Assembly: GCA_900299215.1 (NCBI GenBank) | Contig: OMIY01000383.1 | Coordinates: forward strand, 1-33,680 | DNA from: a bacterium | Lineage (GTDB): Bacteria; Bdellovibrionota_B; Oligoflexia; Oligoflexales; CAIYRB01 | Length of the DNA: 33,680 nt | Reading direction: 5' to 3' | Shown here: positions 9,321 to 18,066 of the stretch, in pieces | Position numbering within the stretch: position 1 is the stretch's first letter | Layout: each line of letters opens with the position of its first letter | Made by a program: the position numbers and the translations under genes | The notes under the pieces: generated by a model | The model's input: only the letters and a program-made list of their open reading frames with translations | Databases searched by the model: none | What the model was told of the DNA's origin: nothing

Positions 9321-10682
9321 ATGAAAATCCTAGTAGCAAAAATAGTTGAGATCTTTCGCTACCTGATTGTCTCCAATGCTGGGCTTTCAGAAGACGAGAT
9401 TGCGTTCATCAAAATCTGGGAGCTTGAGAAAGTTTGGCTTTTAGCGAGACATACAACTAAAGTAATGGCGATTGTTCTGACAATTTCGATAATACCTATC
9501 TCCATTTTAAGTCCAGCCCCACAACGTTACGCTCAAATCCCAACTCACACACTGATGTCGCTAATATCCCTAATTTGGGCTTTTAAGCATAAAGAGTTAA
9601 AAGCATATACCATGTGGCTTGCTTTCGCTCTGGCAGGCGTAGCTGCAGCTGGCTACGCGATAGCTATCGCACTGGCATTCTTGAATGGTGCAGATATAAA
9701 CTCCTTGGTCTTTCTGATTGCAATACATTCAGCGATTACGATCGTATCAGTGACTCAGTATCCGTTCAGCAATGGCACGATCCTAATTTGGACTTGCGGA
9801 GTCTACGCAGCAACCACTGCGGCCATTTCTGCTGATAAATCGATCGATTTAATGCGTGTCTATCAAGTTTATGCTTTTGTGCTCATCATCGCTACTTGGT
9901 TCCGTTACGCCCTAGTCCAAAATATTCGCAGTGAGGCACTTACCGAATTTGCCTATAGGCAGCTCATCATAGCCGAACATCGCGAGCAGTCCATTGAAGT
10001 CGAACGTCAACTCCATGAAGCAAGGGAACTGCAAAGTTCGTTCACTCCAAGTTTTGAAAAACCACAGATTCCAGGTCTTAAAATCGATATCTATCACAAA
10101 CGAGTTGAACGACTAGCTACGGCGTGGTGTGGTGTACGCCATCTAACGCAAGGAGAATCCGTGGTATTCCTCGCAGATGCCACCACCTTGGGAGTGAGTG
10201 CAGCGCTCATAATTCATTCACTTCAGGCTTTGTGGGTACTAAGTCTAAATGCTTCGAACTTTAGTCCAGAATCTTGGCTGACAACCGCTCAAAGAGCTCT
10301 TGGCGCAGTAAGTCAAGAAGTTGAAGGTGCGATCAACTTATCATTAGCAGTTTTTGCCAAAGATTATGTGGCACTTTACAGCACTAATCAGAGCAACTTT
10401 TGGCTTACTGTTGAGAGTGGCGAAAAAAATGACGGAAGATCAAGGGGAATTAGACTTATCAGCAACTCCAACCACACACCATCTTTCGGTCAGACCGCTA
10501 TAAGGAAGATTATATTTCAAGTCCCAACGAAAAAAAATCAAGCAATCATACTGGCAACAAAGAATGAAACGCTGGAGCATATTGACGGAGAAGCGAAAGA
10601 TTTATTTGAGGCAAAATCATCTGTAGCAGAGCAACAAGCAGACCGTTTGATGGTATGGGTGTCTTATGCGGAAGCTAGCTAA
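9321..10682 (+). CDS. Membrane protein with degenerate PP2C/SpoIIE-like phosphatase domain (probable pseudophosphatase)
   Basis: Same architecture as the following gene (N-terminal TM region, coiled-coil linker, SpoIIE-like domain), but the catalytic motifs are replaced (AWCG, DATTLG, STNQ, ATKNE, ADRL). Confidence 0.65.
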   Translation: MKILVAKIVEIFRYLIVSNAGLSEDEIAFIKIWELEKVWLLARHTTKVMAIVLTISIIPISILSPAPQRYAQIPTHTLMSLISLIWAFKHKELKAYTMWLAFALAGVAAAGYAIAIALAFLNGADINSLVFLIAIHSAITIVSVTQYPFSNGTILIWTCGVYAATTAAISADKSIDLMRVYQVYAFVLIIATWFRYALVQNIRSEALTEFAYRQLIIAEHREQSIEVERQLHEARELQSSFTPSFEKPQIPGLKIDIYHKRVERLATAWCGVRHLTQGESVVFLADATTLGVSAALIIHSLQALWVLSLNASNFSPESWLTTAQRALGAVSQEVEGAINLSLAVFAKDYVALYSTNQSNFWLTVESGEKNDGRSRGIRLISNSNHTPSFGQTAIRKIIFQVPTKKNQAIILATKNETLEHIDGEAKDLFEAKSSVAEQQADRLMVWVSYAEAS

Positions 10683-12021
10683 CTGGTTAACTTTTAAGTA
10701 CGAGGAAATTAGTGAAGAAGAACAAATCTTCACTAATGAATGGATAAGTAAGCATCAAACTATGTACATGATCGCTGTGGCAAGATTTTGCCGCTGGTTG
10801 TTTCCAATCTTCGCATCTATTTTGTTTATTTCAAAAAGCACTACGGACATGAATACTGAAATCTTTGCACTTATACTTTTGACGATTCTGGCCTGGATGG
10901 GTACTCTCATTAAGAGTCTCAGCGCACGCCAAATCCAGAGCTTAACGGCAATTGCATGCCTCATCTTATTTTTTGGCTCAGCAGTAATATTACAACAAAC
11001 ATTCAGCCAACAATTTGACCCGTCATTGACCGCTGTGGTCACCAACACCTACATCGCAGCTCACATATTTAGTATTCGTGTATTCCCTTATCGTTCACCA
11101 CTAGTCATCCTCTGGGCTATCGTACAGTTTTTGGTAGCCGTAAAACTTTTCAGCCTCAATCCTGAGCTAAAAATCCCCGACTTGATAGCAGAATTAGCAC
11201 TTATTGCAGCTATATCAGTGGGATTATTTTACTCTTGGATACACAGACTCCACTCCGAGGCCGTGCTTGAATTCAGAGCCAGAAAAATCTTATCTGAAGA
11301 TGAAAAATCTAAGCAACTAGCGCTTCAAAGGGATATAGAAGCGGCTGAGCGCAATGCGTACGGAGATGGCTCCACATTTAAAATCAAGCTGGCGCGCGAT
11401 CTAACTGTGTCAATGTTTCAGCGCCGATTTTCAGCTCTTGGTGGAGACTGGGCGACTTACAAGGTATTTCCTGACGGCAAAATAGTCCTCATTGTTGCCG
11501 ATGCTACCGGCAAGGGCATCCAGGCGGCCTTAGTGATTCAGGCATTAAGGACCATGTGGGATACAATTCAGAATCAAGACACGTTATCTCCAATTCCCTG
11601 GCTAAACACAGTAAACAAGGTTTTTTTTCAGCTTGGACATCGCCGCGATCATACTTTAACGCTAGGATTGCTTGAACTTGACGACAAGGGAATTACCTAC
11701 TATTCGGCTGGCCACGTACCTGTATTCGTCATTAGAAAAGAAAAGGACGGATCGGAACAGGTTGACACCGTGGTTGGACGAGGTTCTCCTCTTGGACTAG
11801 ATGAGGAGTTATCAGTTGAGCCGGTAAGGCACGATTTCGATCTGAGTGAGCTGTCTGGACTGATGCTCGGAACGGACGGAGTCTTTGACCGCGGCGTGAG
11901 GACTCGCAAACGTGACATCGTCAAGCTACAGCAGGTTTTTACGATTAACGGAGAAGCCGGCCTAAATGACCTACCTCAGCATGATGATCAATTAGTTGTT
12001 TGGCTGCATTCAGCAGCATAG
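10666..12021 (+). CDS. Membrane-bound PP2C/SpoIIE (RsbU-type) serine phosphatase
   Basis: GGDWATYK, VADATGKGIQAALV, YSAGHVPV, LGTDGVFDR and HDDQLVVW motifs; N-terminal multi-TM region. Confidence 0.85.
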   Translation: MRKLANWLTFKYEEISEEEQIFTNEWISKHQTMYMIAVARFCRWLFPIFASILFISKSTTDMNTEIFALILLTILAWMGTLIKSLSARQIQSLTAIACLILFFGSAVILQQTFSQQFDPSLTAVVTNTYIAAHIFSIRVFPYRSPLVILWAIVQFLVAVKLFSLNPELKIPDLIAELALIAAISVGLFYSWIHRLHSEAVLEFRARKILSEDEKSKQLALQRDIEAAERNAYGDGSTFKIKLARDLTVSMFQRRFSALGGDWATYKVFPDGKIVLIVADATGKGIQAALVIQALRTMWDTIQNQDTLSPIPWLNTVNKVFFQLGHRRDHTLTLGLLELDDKGITYYSAGHVPVFVIRKEKDGSEQVDTVVGRGSPLGLDEELSVEPVRHDFDLSELSGLMLGTDGVFDRGVRTRKRDIVKLQQVFTINGEAGLNDLPQHDDQLVVWLHSAA

Positions 12022-12105
12022 TGCAGACACACAATAGTTGTTGGTGAATCCTGACAAATGACCTAAAAGGGGGGTGGTCGACGCTCGGATCAGGTATTTA
12101 ATATC

Positions 12106-13602
12106 GTGCTGAAAGATATTCTCAAAGCTAGGGTTTATGAAGTCGCCAAGCGGACACCGCTGGAGCTGGCTCCTTCACTTTCACACGAGCTTGGGCACCG
12201 GATCCACTTGAAGCGCGAAGACTTACAACCGATTTTTTCTTTCAAAATTCGGGGGGCTTACAATCGCATTGCCGCGCTTTCTCCAGCTGAACGCGAGCGG
12301 GGCGTCATCTGTGCCTCCGCCGGCAATCATGGCCAGGGCGTGGCACTCTCGGCTCAGCGCCTTGGGATTCCAGCCTGGGTGGTCATGCCTACTACGACCC
12401 CTGATATTAAAGTTCAAGCGGTGGCGCGGTTCGGAGCCAAAATAGTTTTAGCTGGTGATCACTACTCCCAAGCCTATGAACGGTCCTTACAACTGGTAGA
12501 AACGACTGGCGCCACCATGATTCATCCTTTCGATGATCCTCTAGTGATTGCGGGTCAAGGGACGATCGGCAAGGAAATTCTTGAGGATCTGCCGGAAGTT
12601 GACGCCATCTTTGTACCTGTTGGTGGTGGCGGCCTTCTTGCTGGAATCGCTGCTTATGTGAAAGCCCTTAACCCCACCGTTAAGATTTATGGCGTCGAAC
12701 CCAAAGATAGCGATGCCATGGCCCGATCTGTCGAAGCCGGCAATCGTTTGACACTTCCAGACGTAGGGATATTTGCTGATGGGGTCGCAGTTCGGCAGGT
12801 AGGAGCCCACACTTTTACCCTGAGCCAACAACTCGTCGATGGCTACATTCGGGTGACCACAGATGAGATTTGCTCGGCAATCCACGACATTTACCGTGAA
12901 ACGCGCACCCTACTGGAACCAGCAGGAGCCCTGTCCTGGGCAGGGGCGAAGAAACATCTCGCTGAGTCGCAGCAAAAAGGCCTTAATGTTGTCACCGTCA
13001 ACTCAGGTGCCAACATGAACTTCCAAAGGTTACAGTTTGTTGCTGAGAGGGCGATGACAGGTGCAGGGCTCGAGTGCCTTTATGCGGTACGTCTTGCCGA
13101 ACGCCCTGGCAGCCTTAAGGCGCTATGTTCAGACATTCTCGGCGGTCGCAGCATTACTGAGTTTAATTATCGCAAAAGCGACCCCGACGATGCATTTATT
13201 CTTCTGGGGATTGCAGCAGAAAAGCCGAGCGATCATGCTGGATTTACTGCTAAATTACGGGATAAGGGTTATTTTTTTGCTGACTTAACTGACAATGACC
13301 TAGCCAAGGAACATGTACGTCACATGGTAGGTGGTCGGGCCAAGCACGTAAGCACCGAAGAGCTCTACAGCTTTGTTTTTCCGGAGCGCCCCGGAGCATT
13401 AGCCAGTTTTTTGTCCGCCATAAGTGACGGTTGGAACATCTCTCTTTTTCACTATAGATCGCACGGAGCCGACTACGGACGGGTGCTAATTGCTTTCGAA
13501 GTAGAGAATTCGGAGCGAACCCAATTTGAGCAGCATTTAGGTGCTATTGGTTATCCTTTCAAGCGCGAAACAGATAACCCTGCATACCAATTATTGCTGT
13601 GA
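12106..13602 (+). CDS. ilvA: Threonine ammonia-lyase, biosynthetic (two C-terminal ACT-like domains)
   Basis: FSFKIRGAYNRI PLP-lysine motif, SAGNHGQGVA, VPVGGGGLLAG; C-terminal regulatory repeats (FVAERAMTG..., YSFVFPERPGAL...). GTG start. Confidence 0.93.
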   Translation: MLKDILKARVYEVAKRTPLELAPSLSHELGHRIHLKREDLQPIFSFKIRGAYNRIAALSPAERERGVICASAGNHGQGVALSAQRLGIPAWVVMPTTTPDIKVQAVARFGAKIVLAGDHYSQAYERSLQLVETTGATMIHPFDDPLVIAGQGTIGKEILEDLPEVDAIFVPVGGGGLLAGIAAYVKALNPTVKIYGVEPKDSDAMARSVEAGNRLTLPDVGIFADGVAVRQVGAHTFTLSQQLVDGYIRVTTDEICSAIHDIYRETRTLLEPAGALSWAGAKKHLAESQQKGLNVVTVNSGANMNFQRLQFVAERAMTGAGLECLYAVRLAERPGSLKALCSDILGGRSITEFNYRKSDPDDAFILLGIAAEKPSDHAGFTAKLRDKGYFFADLTDNDLAKEHVRHMVGGRAKHVSTEELYSFVFPERPGALASFLSAISDGWNISLFHYRSHGADYGRVLIAFEVENSERTQFEQHLGAIGYPFKRETDNPAYQLLL

Positions 13603-13718
13603 GCTCAGTTATGTACAAGTTTTGTAATTAGCCAGATTTTTTGTTTGCGATTATTTTCAAAAGTGCTAGGTTCCGAACGCTCGTAAGTAATTTAGGTTGT
13701 TCACCCGGACTCAGAATC

Positions 13719-13784
13719 GTGATCACTTTCCAAATTATCATTATTGCGATTATTAGCTCGATCCTCGAGAGGGACCGGACCTAG
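13719..13784 (+). CDS. Putative Ile-rich leader peptide MITFQIIIIAIISSILERDRT
   Basis: GTG ATC ACT TTC CAA ATT ATC ATT ATT GCG ATT ATT AGC TCG ATC CTC GAG AGG GAC CGG ACC TAG; 8 Ile of 21 codons, directly upstream of an intrinsic terminator and the ilv operon. Confidence 0.75.
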   Translation: MITFQIIIIAIISSILERDRT

Positions 13785-13821
13785 GAGCACACGACTGAAA
13801 GCTCACAAAACCCCGGATCCC
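13771..13821 (+). promoter_or_regulatory. Putative antiterminator stem of an ilv attenuator
   Basis: GGGACCGG (13771-13778) can pair with CCGGaTCCC (13813-13821): 8 bp with one bulged A, excluding the terminator 5' arm. Confidence 0.6.
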
Positions 13822-13841
13822 ACAAAGGTTCCGGGGTTTTT
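13807..13841 (+). terminator. Rho-independent terminator/attenuator in the ilvE leader
   Basis: AAAACCCCGGATCC-cacaaa-GGTTCCGGGGTTTT(T): 14-position stem with one T/T mismatch followed by a T run. Confidence 0.88.
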
Positions 13842-13873
13842 ACTTAGGACTAGAACTTAGAGAGACAATAACG

Positions 13874-14971
13874 ATGTCATTAGTTACGCAGGAACCGCTT
13901 GAAATCGCCCCACAACTAGCTGCGCTAGTAAACGAATTTCAACTGCCTAAACCGCTTGGGTTTGGACAAGCGATGGCTCCTATCATGGCAACCATGGATT
14001 ATTGTGATGGAGTTTGGTCAGATTTAAGCCTGAAAAAGTACGAACCGCTATCACTCGACCCCGCCTGTAAATCTTTGCATTATGGACAGCTAATTTTTGA
14101 AGGTATGAAGGCATTTCGGCTTGTCGATGGGCGAGTTGCATTATTTCGCCCCGAATTAAACAGTCGTCGCTTTAATGCCTCGGCTCGGCGTATGGCTATG
14201 CCAGAGCTTCCAGAGGAACTTTTCATGCAAGCCGTGATGAGCCTGAGCTATCACTTAAGACATGCTGTTCCAAAAGGCGACGGAGAATCCCTCTACTTGC
14301 GCCCCCTGATGCTTGCAACCGATGTTGGACTGAGCCTTAAACCGGCTTCAACCTATAAATTTTTGGTTATTGCTAGTCCCTCAGGTGCCTACTTTGCTAG
14401 CGGCAAGGTAACTGCTTTAATCGAACGCCACGATTGCCGCGCTGCACCTGGAGGTACAGGAGCATTCAAAGTTGCTGGAAATTACGGCTCAAGTATCCGC
14501 GCAGATATTAAGGCGACGAGCCTAAAGTGCCAACAAACGCTTTGGCTGGACGCAGTCGAAAAATCCTATGTTGAAGAGTTTTCGGGAATGAACTTTTTTG
14601 CGGTTATCGACGGCGAACTTTGGACGCCCCCGCTTAGTGATTCAATTCTCGGGGGTGTCACCCGAGATTCGGTCATAAAACTCGCGGAAGGTCTGGGCGT
14701 AAAGGTCCACGAGCAACCGATTCACATCGATGATTTAATTAGCGCCATCAAAGCTGGTCAATGTCGTGAACTTTTTGCCTGCGGAACGGCAGCTGTTATT
14801 TCGCCTGTCCATGCTCTTGCTGAAAGAGATGGCACCCTTCACGAGTTGACAAACTTAAAAACAGAAGAGTCCCTTAGCTTAGCATTGCGCCGTGAACTTG
14901 TTGCGGTTCAGACTGGCGCTAAATTGACGGCCGGTGATTGGGTCAAACCTGTGAGCCAAATGCCATGCTAA
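13874..14971 (+). CDS. ilvE: Branched-chain amino acid aminotransferase (type II, long form)
   Basis: LHYGQLIFEGMKAFR, GGTGAFKVAGNYG, QTLWLDAVEKSYVEEFSGMNFF motifs. Confidence 0.93.
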   Translation: MSLVTQEPLEIAPQLAALVNEFQLPKPLGFGQAMAPIMATMDYCDGVWSDLSLKKYEPLSLDPACKSLHYGQLIFEGMKAFRLVDGRVALFRPELNSRRFNASARRMAMPELPEELFMQAVMSLSYHLRHAVPKGDGESLYLRPLMLATDVGLSLKPASTYKFLVIASPSGAYFASGKVTALIERHDCRAAPGGTGAFKVAGNYGSSIRADIKATSLKCQQTLWLDAVEKSYVEEFSGMNFFAVIDGELWTPPLSDSILGGVTRDSVIKLAEGLGVKVHEQPIHIDDLISAIKAGQCRELFACGTAAVISPVHALAERDGTLHELTNLKTEESLSLALRRELVAVQTGAKLTAGDWVKPVSQMPC

Positions 14972-16710
14972 GCGGCGCGCAAATCTTAGTACGTGAACTT
15001 GAACAATTAGGTGTAACGCATATCTTTGGTTACCCTGGTGGTGCTGCTATCAACATCTTTGATGCGCTCTATGACTCTTCGATTGAGGTCGTTCTTGTGC
15101 GCCACGAACAGGGCGCAACCCACATGGCCGACGGCTACGCGCGCGCCACCGGCAAGGTTGGTGTGGTGCTGGTGACGAGTGGCCCGGGAGCCCTCAATAC
15201 CGTTACAGGGCTTTTGACAGCCAAGATGGATAGCGTTCCAATCCTCGTTATTTCCGGCCAAACGAACAGCACTAATCTCGGCAAAGACGCCTTCCAGGAG
15301 GCCGACGTTTTTGGGGCAACTCTCCCACTGGTCAAACATAATTATCTCGTACTCGACGTTGATGACATCGCTCCTACAGTGCGATTTGCATATGAACTTG
15401 CATCTAAAGGACGACCCGGACCAGTTTTGATAGACATCCCCAAGGATATTTCAGGCAAGAAAACTCGCGGAGATTACCCTGCTAAACTTGTGCCGAAGGT
15501 CGATGCAGAGGAGCCAAAATCCGGAAAACTAACCGTAGAGCAGGCGCGAGACTGTAAGAATCTTGCCGATCTCATAAAGCAAAGTAAACGCCCTCTTCTA
15601 CTTGTTGGAAATGGCGCCGTGATCGCTGGGGCTCAAAAAGAGGTACTGGAACTCGCGGAAAAACTGAGAAGCCCAGTCACCAATACGCTTCTGGGTAAAG
15701 GCGGATTTCCAGAAAGTCATCCACTGGCACTCGGTATGCTGGGGATGCACGGAACAGCCTACGCGAACTACGCCACCACGCGATGTGACTTGATTCTTTC
15801 TATAGGCTCTCGTTTCGATGATCGTATCAATGGTTGCCCTGCAGAGTTTTGCCCTAATGCGAAGATCCTGCACATTGACATCGACCCCACTGAGATCGGT
15901 CGAAGCGTTCGCACCGATGCTTCGGTAGTCGCTGATGCCCGATTGGCTGTCTTAGAGATCCTCCGTCACGCTGATCACCTGGACACAGATGAATGGCTTA
16001 GGGAACTAAAATCCTACCGAAATCAAAACCCATTGATAATTGATCACGGGGAAGGTGTGGTGGGGGGTGACTCCCACCTCTTGCGAGCAGCTCAGGTACT
16101 GACGTCGATCTATAACAGTGCACCGCGTAACGCCGTAGTCACTACCGATGTCGGACAGCATCAGATGTGGGCTGCTCAGTTCATGTTGACTGATGGTGCA
16201 CGCAATTGGCTCTCATCCGGTGGTGCAGGCACTATGGGTTTTGGTCTACCAGCTGCCATCGGTGCTCAGTTTGGACGTCCTGACGCTACTGTGATTGCCA
16301 TAGTTGGTGACGGCGGCTTTCAAATGGTACAGGCGGAACTTGCTACAGCCGCTATCCACAAGCTACCAATCAAGATCGTAATTATTGACAATCAATGTCT
16401 TGGCATGGTTCGGCAATGGCAAGAGCTTTTTTACCAGAATCGCTTAAGTAGTGTATCGCTACACGGTAATCCAGATTTCGTAAAACTTGCTGCCGCTTAT
16501 GACATCAAAGCTTTTTATGTAGATTCTACAAGCAACCTTGAGGAAGTCGTCAATGAGGCGCTTTCCTATCAGGATGGCCCTTGTTTGATCCATGCCCAAG
16601 TTCAAAACGAAGACAATGTCTGGCCGATGATCCCTGCCGGAAAATCGGCCAATGAAATGGTGTTGGCTCATCCCAAATCACAACTACCTATGCCAACAGG
16701 GAGCACTTAG
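14965..16710 (+). CDS. ilvB: Acetolactate synthase, large (catalytic) subunit
   Basis: THIFGYPGGAAINIFDALY, VRHEQGATHMADGYARATGKVGVV, GDGGFQMVQAELATA (TPP motif). ATG at 14965 overlaps the ilvE stop (ATGCTAA), better than the 14938 ORF start. Confidence 0.93.
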   Translation: MLSGAQILVRELEQLGVTHIFGYPGGAAINIFDALYDSSIEVVLVRHEQGATHMADGYARATGKVGVVLVTSGPGALNTVTGLLTAKMDSVPILVISGQTNSTNLGKDAFQEADVFGATLPLVKHNYLVLDVDDIAPTVRFAYELASKGRPGPVLIDIPKDISGKKTRGDYPAKLVPKVDAEEPKSGKLTVEQARDCKNLADLIKQSKRPLLLVGNGAVIAGAQKEVLELAEKLRSPVTNTLLGKGGFPESHPLALGMLGMHGTAYANYATTRCDLILSIGSRFDDRINGCPAEFCPNAKILHIDIDPTEIGRSVRTDASVVADARLAVLEILRHADHLDTDEWLRELKSYRNQNPLIIDHGEGVVGGDSHLLRAAQVLTSIYNSAPRNAVVTTDVGQHQMWAAQFMLTDGARNWLSSGGAGTMGFGLPAAIGAQFGRPDATVIAIVGDGGFQMVQAELATAAIHKLPIKIVIIDNQCLGMVRQWQELFYQNRLSSVSLHGNPDFVKLAAAYDIKAFYVDSTSNLEEVVNEALSYQDGPCLIHAQVQNEDNVWPMIPAGKSANEMVLAHPKSQLPMPTGST

Positions 16711-16711
16711 G

Positions 16712-17047
16712 ATGGCAAAAGCTCATAATCATGGCTTCCTTAACTGTGGCAGCGAAAGAACTAGACTGGAGCTCAAGATGCGACGGTCGCTAGGAATGAT
16801 TGCCCGCGTTGCTTTGGTCTTCTCCCGCCGTGGACTAGACATTGCTCAGTTTAAACTTGAAGAGACCAAGTCTTACAATCGGGCCACTGTCATCTTAGAC
16901 TTCGTTGGCTCGCCCGAACAGCTTAGGGCTGTTAAAGCAGACCTTACTAAACTGATTGACGTTGAATCATTGCGGGAAGTTCCAGAGGCTTCCCTAAATC
17001 ACCCATTGCCAAGTCTCACGCAGATGCAGGCTGCTCTCACATGTTAG
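16712..17047 (+). CDS. ilvN: Acetolactate synthase, small regulatory subunit (ACT domain)
   Basis: ACT-like sequence [31 protein letters not shown] at 16712 directly after the ilvB stop; operon position. Confidence 0.8.
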   Translation: MAKAHNHGFLNCGSERTRLELKMRRSLGMIARVALVFSRRGLDIAQFKLEETKSYNRATVILDFVGSPEQLRAVKADLTKLIDVESLREVPEASLNHPLPSLTQMQAALTC

Positions 17048-17055
17048 GAGAAACC

Positions 17056-18066
17056 ATGACAGCAAAGAAGTCGTTTCACGTTTATTACGAGGATGATGCT
17101 GATCTTCAGCTGATTCGCGGCAAAAAAGTCGCGATTATCGGCTACGGAAGCCAAGGACATGCACATGCTCTAAATCTTCGCGACAGCGAAGTCGATGTCG
17201 TCGTCGGTCTACCTGACGGAAGCAAGTCCAAAGCTAAAGCTGAGGCCGAAGGACTGCGAGTCATGACCCCCGCGGCTGCAGCAGCTCAAGCAAATGTGGT
17301 TATGTTGCTAGTGCCTGATGAAGTTGCTGCCAAGGTCTATCAGCAAGACATTGCACCAAACTTAAATCCTGGAGACCACCTAGTCTGCGCTCATGGTTTC
17401 AATTTTCACTTTGGCAAAATTCAAGCTCCAGCGGGCGTGAATGTGTTTCTCGTAGCGCCTAAAGGCCCCGGTCACATGGTCAGGCGTCAGTTCACTCAAG
17501 GTAAAGGGGTACCTTGTTTGGTCGCCACATTAACTAATGGCGACTCGACGGCGCTAAACTTAGCTTTGTCTTACGCCAAAGCTATAGGTGGCACTAGAGC
17601 TGGAGTCTACGAGACCACGTTTAAGGAAGAAACTGAAACCGATTTATTTGGCGAGCAAGCCGTGCTTTGTGGCGGCCTCACCAGCCTCATCCAACTGGGA
17701 TTCGAGACGCTGGTCGAAAATGGCTACAGTCCCGCCATGGCCTATTTTGAATGTGTGCACGAAATGAAGCTTATCGTCGATCTCATCTACGAGGGTGGCC
17801 TTTCGCACATGAGATCCTCTATCTCAAATACGGCGGAATACGGCGATTATGCAGTTGGTCCAAAAGTCATCGACCATACCGTACGCGAGCGTATGCAAAA
17901 AGTGCTCGAACACGTACAGAGTGGAAAGTTCGCCAACGATTGGCTTGAAGAAAACGCCAAAGGCGCAGGCCAATTCAAGGCCATGCGCGCAGCTGGTGCG
18001 AGCCATCTCATGGAGACTGTAGGTCAAGAACTCCGCTCACGCATGAGTTTTGCTAAGCCCCAGTGA
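17056..18066 (+). CDS. ilvC: Ketol-acid reductoisomerase
   Basis: [53 protein letters not shown]. Start at 17056 supported by aggag at 17046-17050. Confidence 0.95.
   Translation: MTAKKSFHVYYEDDADLQLIRGKKVAIIGYGSQGHAHALNLRDSEVDVVVGLPDGSKSKAKAEAEGLRVMTPAAAAAQANVVMLLVPDEVAAKVYQQDIAPNLNPGDHLVCAHGFNFHFGKIQAPAGVNVFLVAPKGPGHMVRRQFTQGKGVPCLVATLTNGDSTALNLALSYAKAIGGTRAGVYETTFKEETETDLFGEQAVLCGGLTSLIQLGFETLVENGYSPAMAYFECVHEMKLIVDLIYEGGLSHMRSSISNTAEYGDYAVGPKVIDHTVRERMQKVLEHVQSGKFANDWLEENAKGAGQFKAMRAAGASHLMETVGQELRSRMSFAKPQ

Noticed and set aside
13641-13718. Longer leader peptide starting at in-frame TTG 13641
   Set aside because: The frame is open, but the start would overlap the likely -35/-10 region (TTGCGA-N16-TAGGTT) and add no Ile-rich codons of note; GTG at 13719 fits better.
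14938-14964. N-terminal extension of the acetolactate synthase ORF (MGQTCEPNA...)
   Set aside because: Lies within ilvE; family N-terminus begins at MLSGAQILVREL, with ATG at 14965 overlapping the ilvE stop.
15007-15873. Antisense ORFs inside ilvB
   Set aside because: Shadow ORFs of a well-supported CDS.
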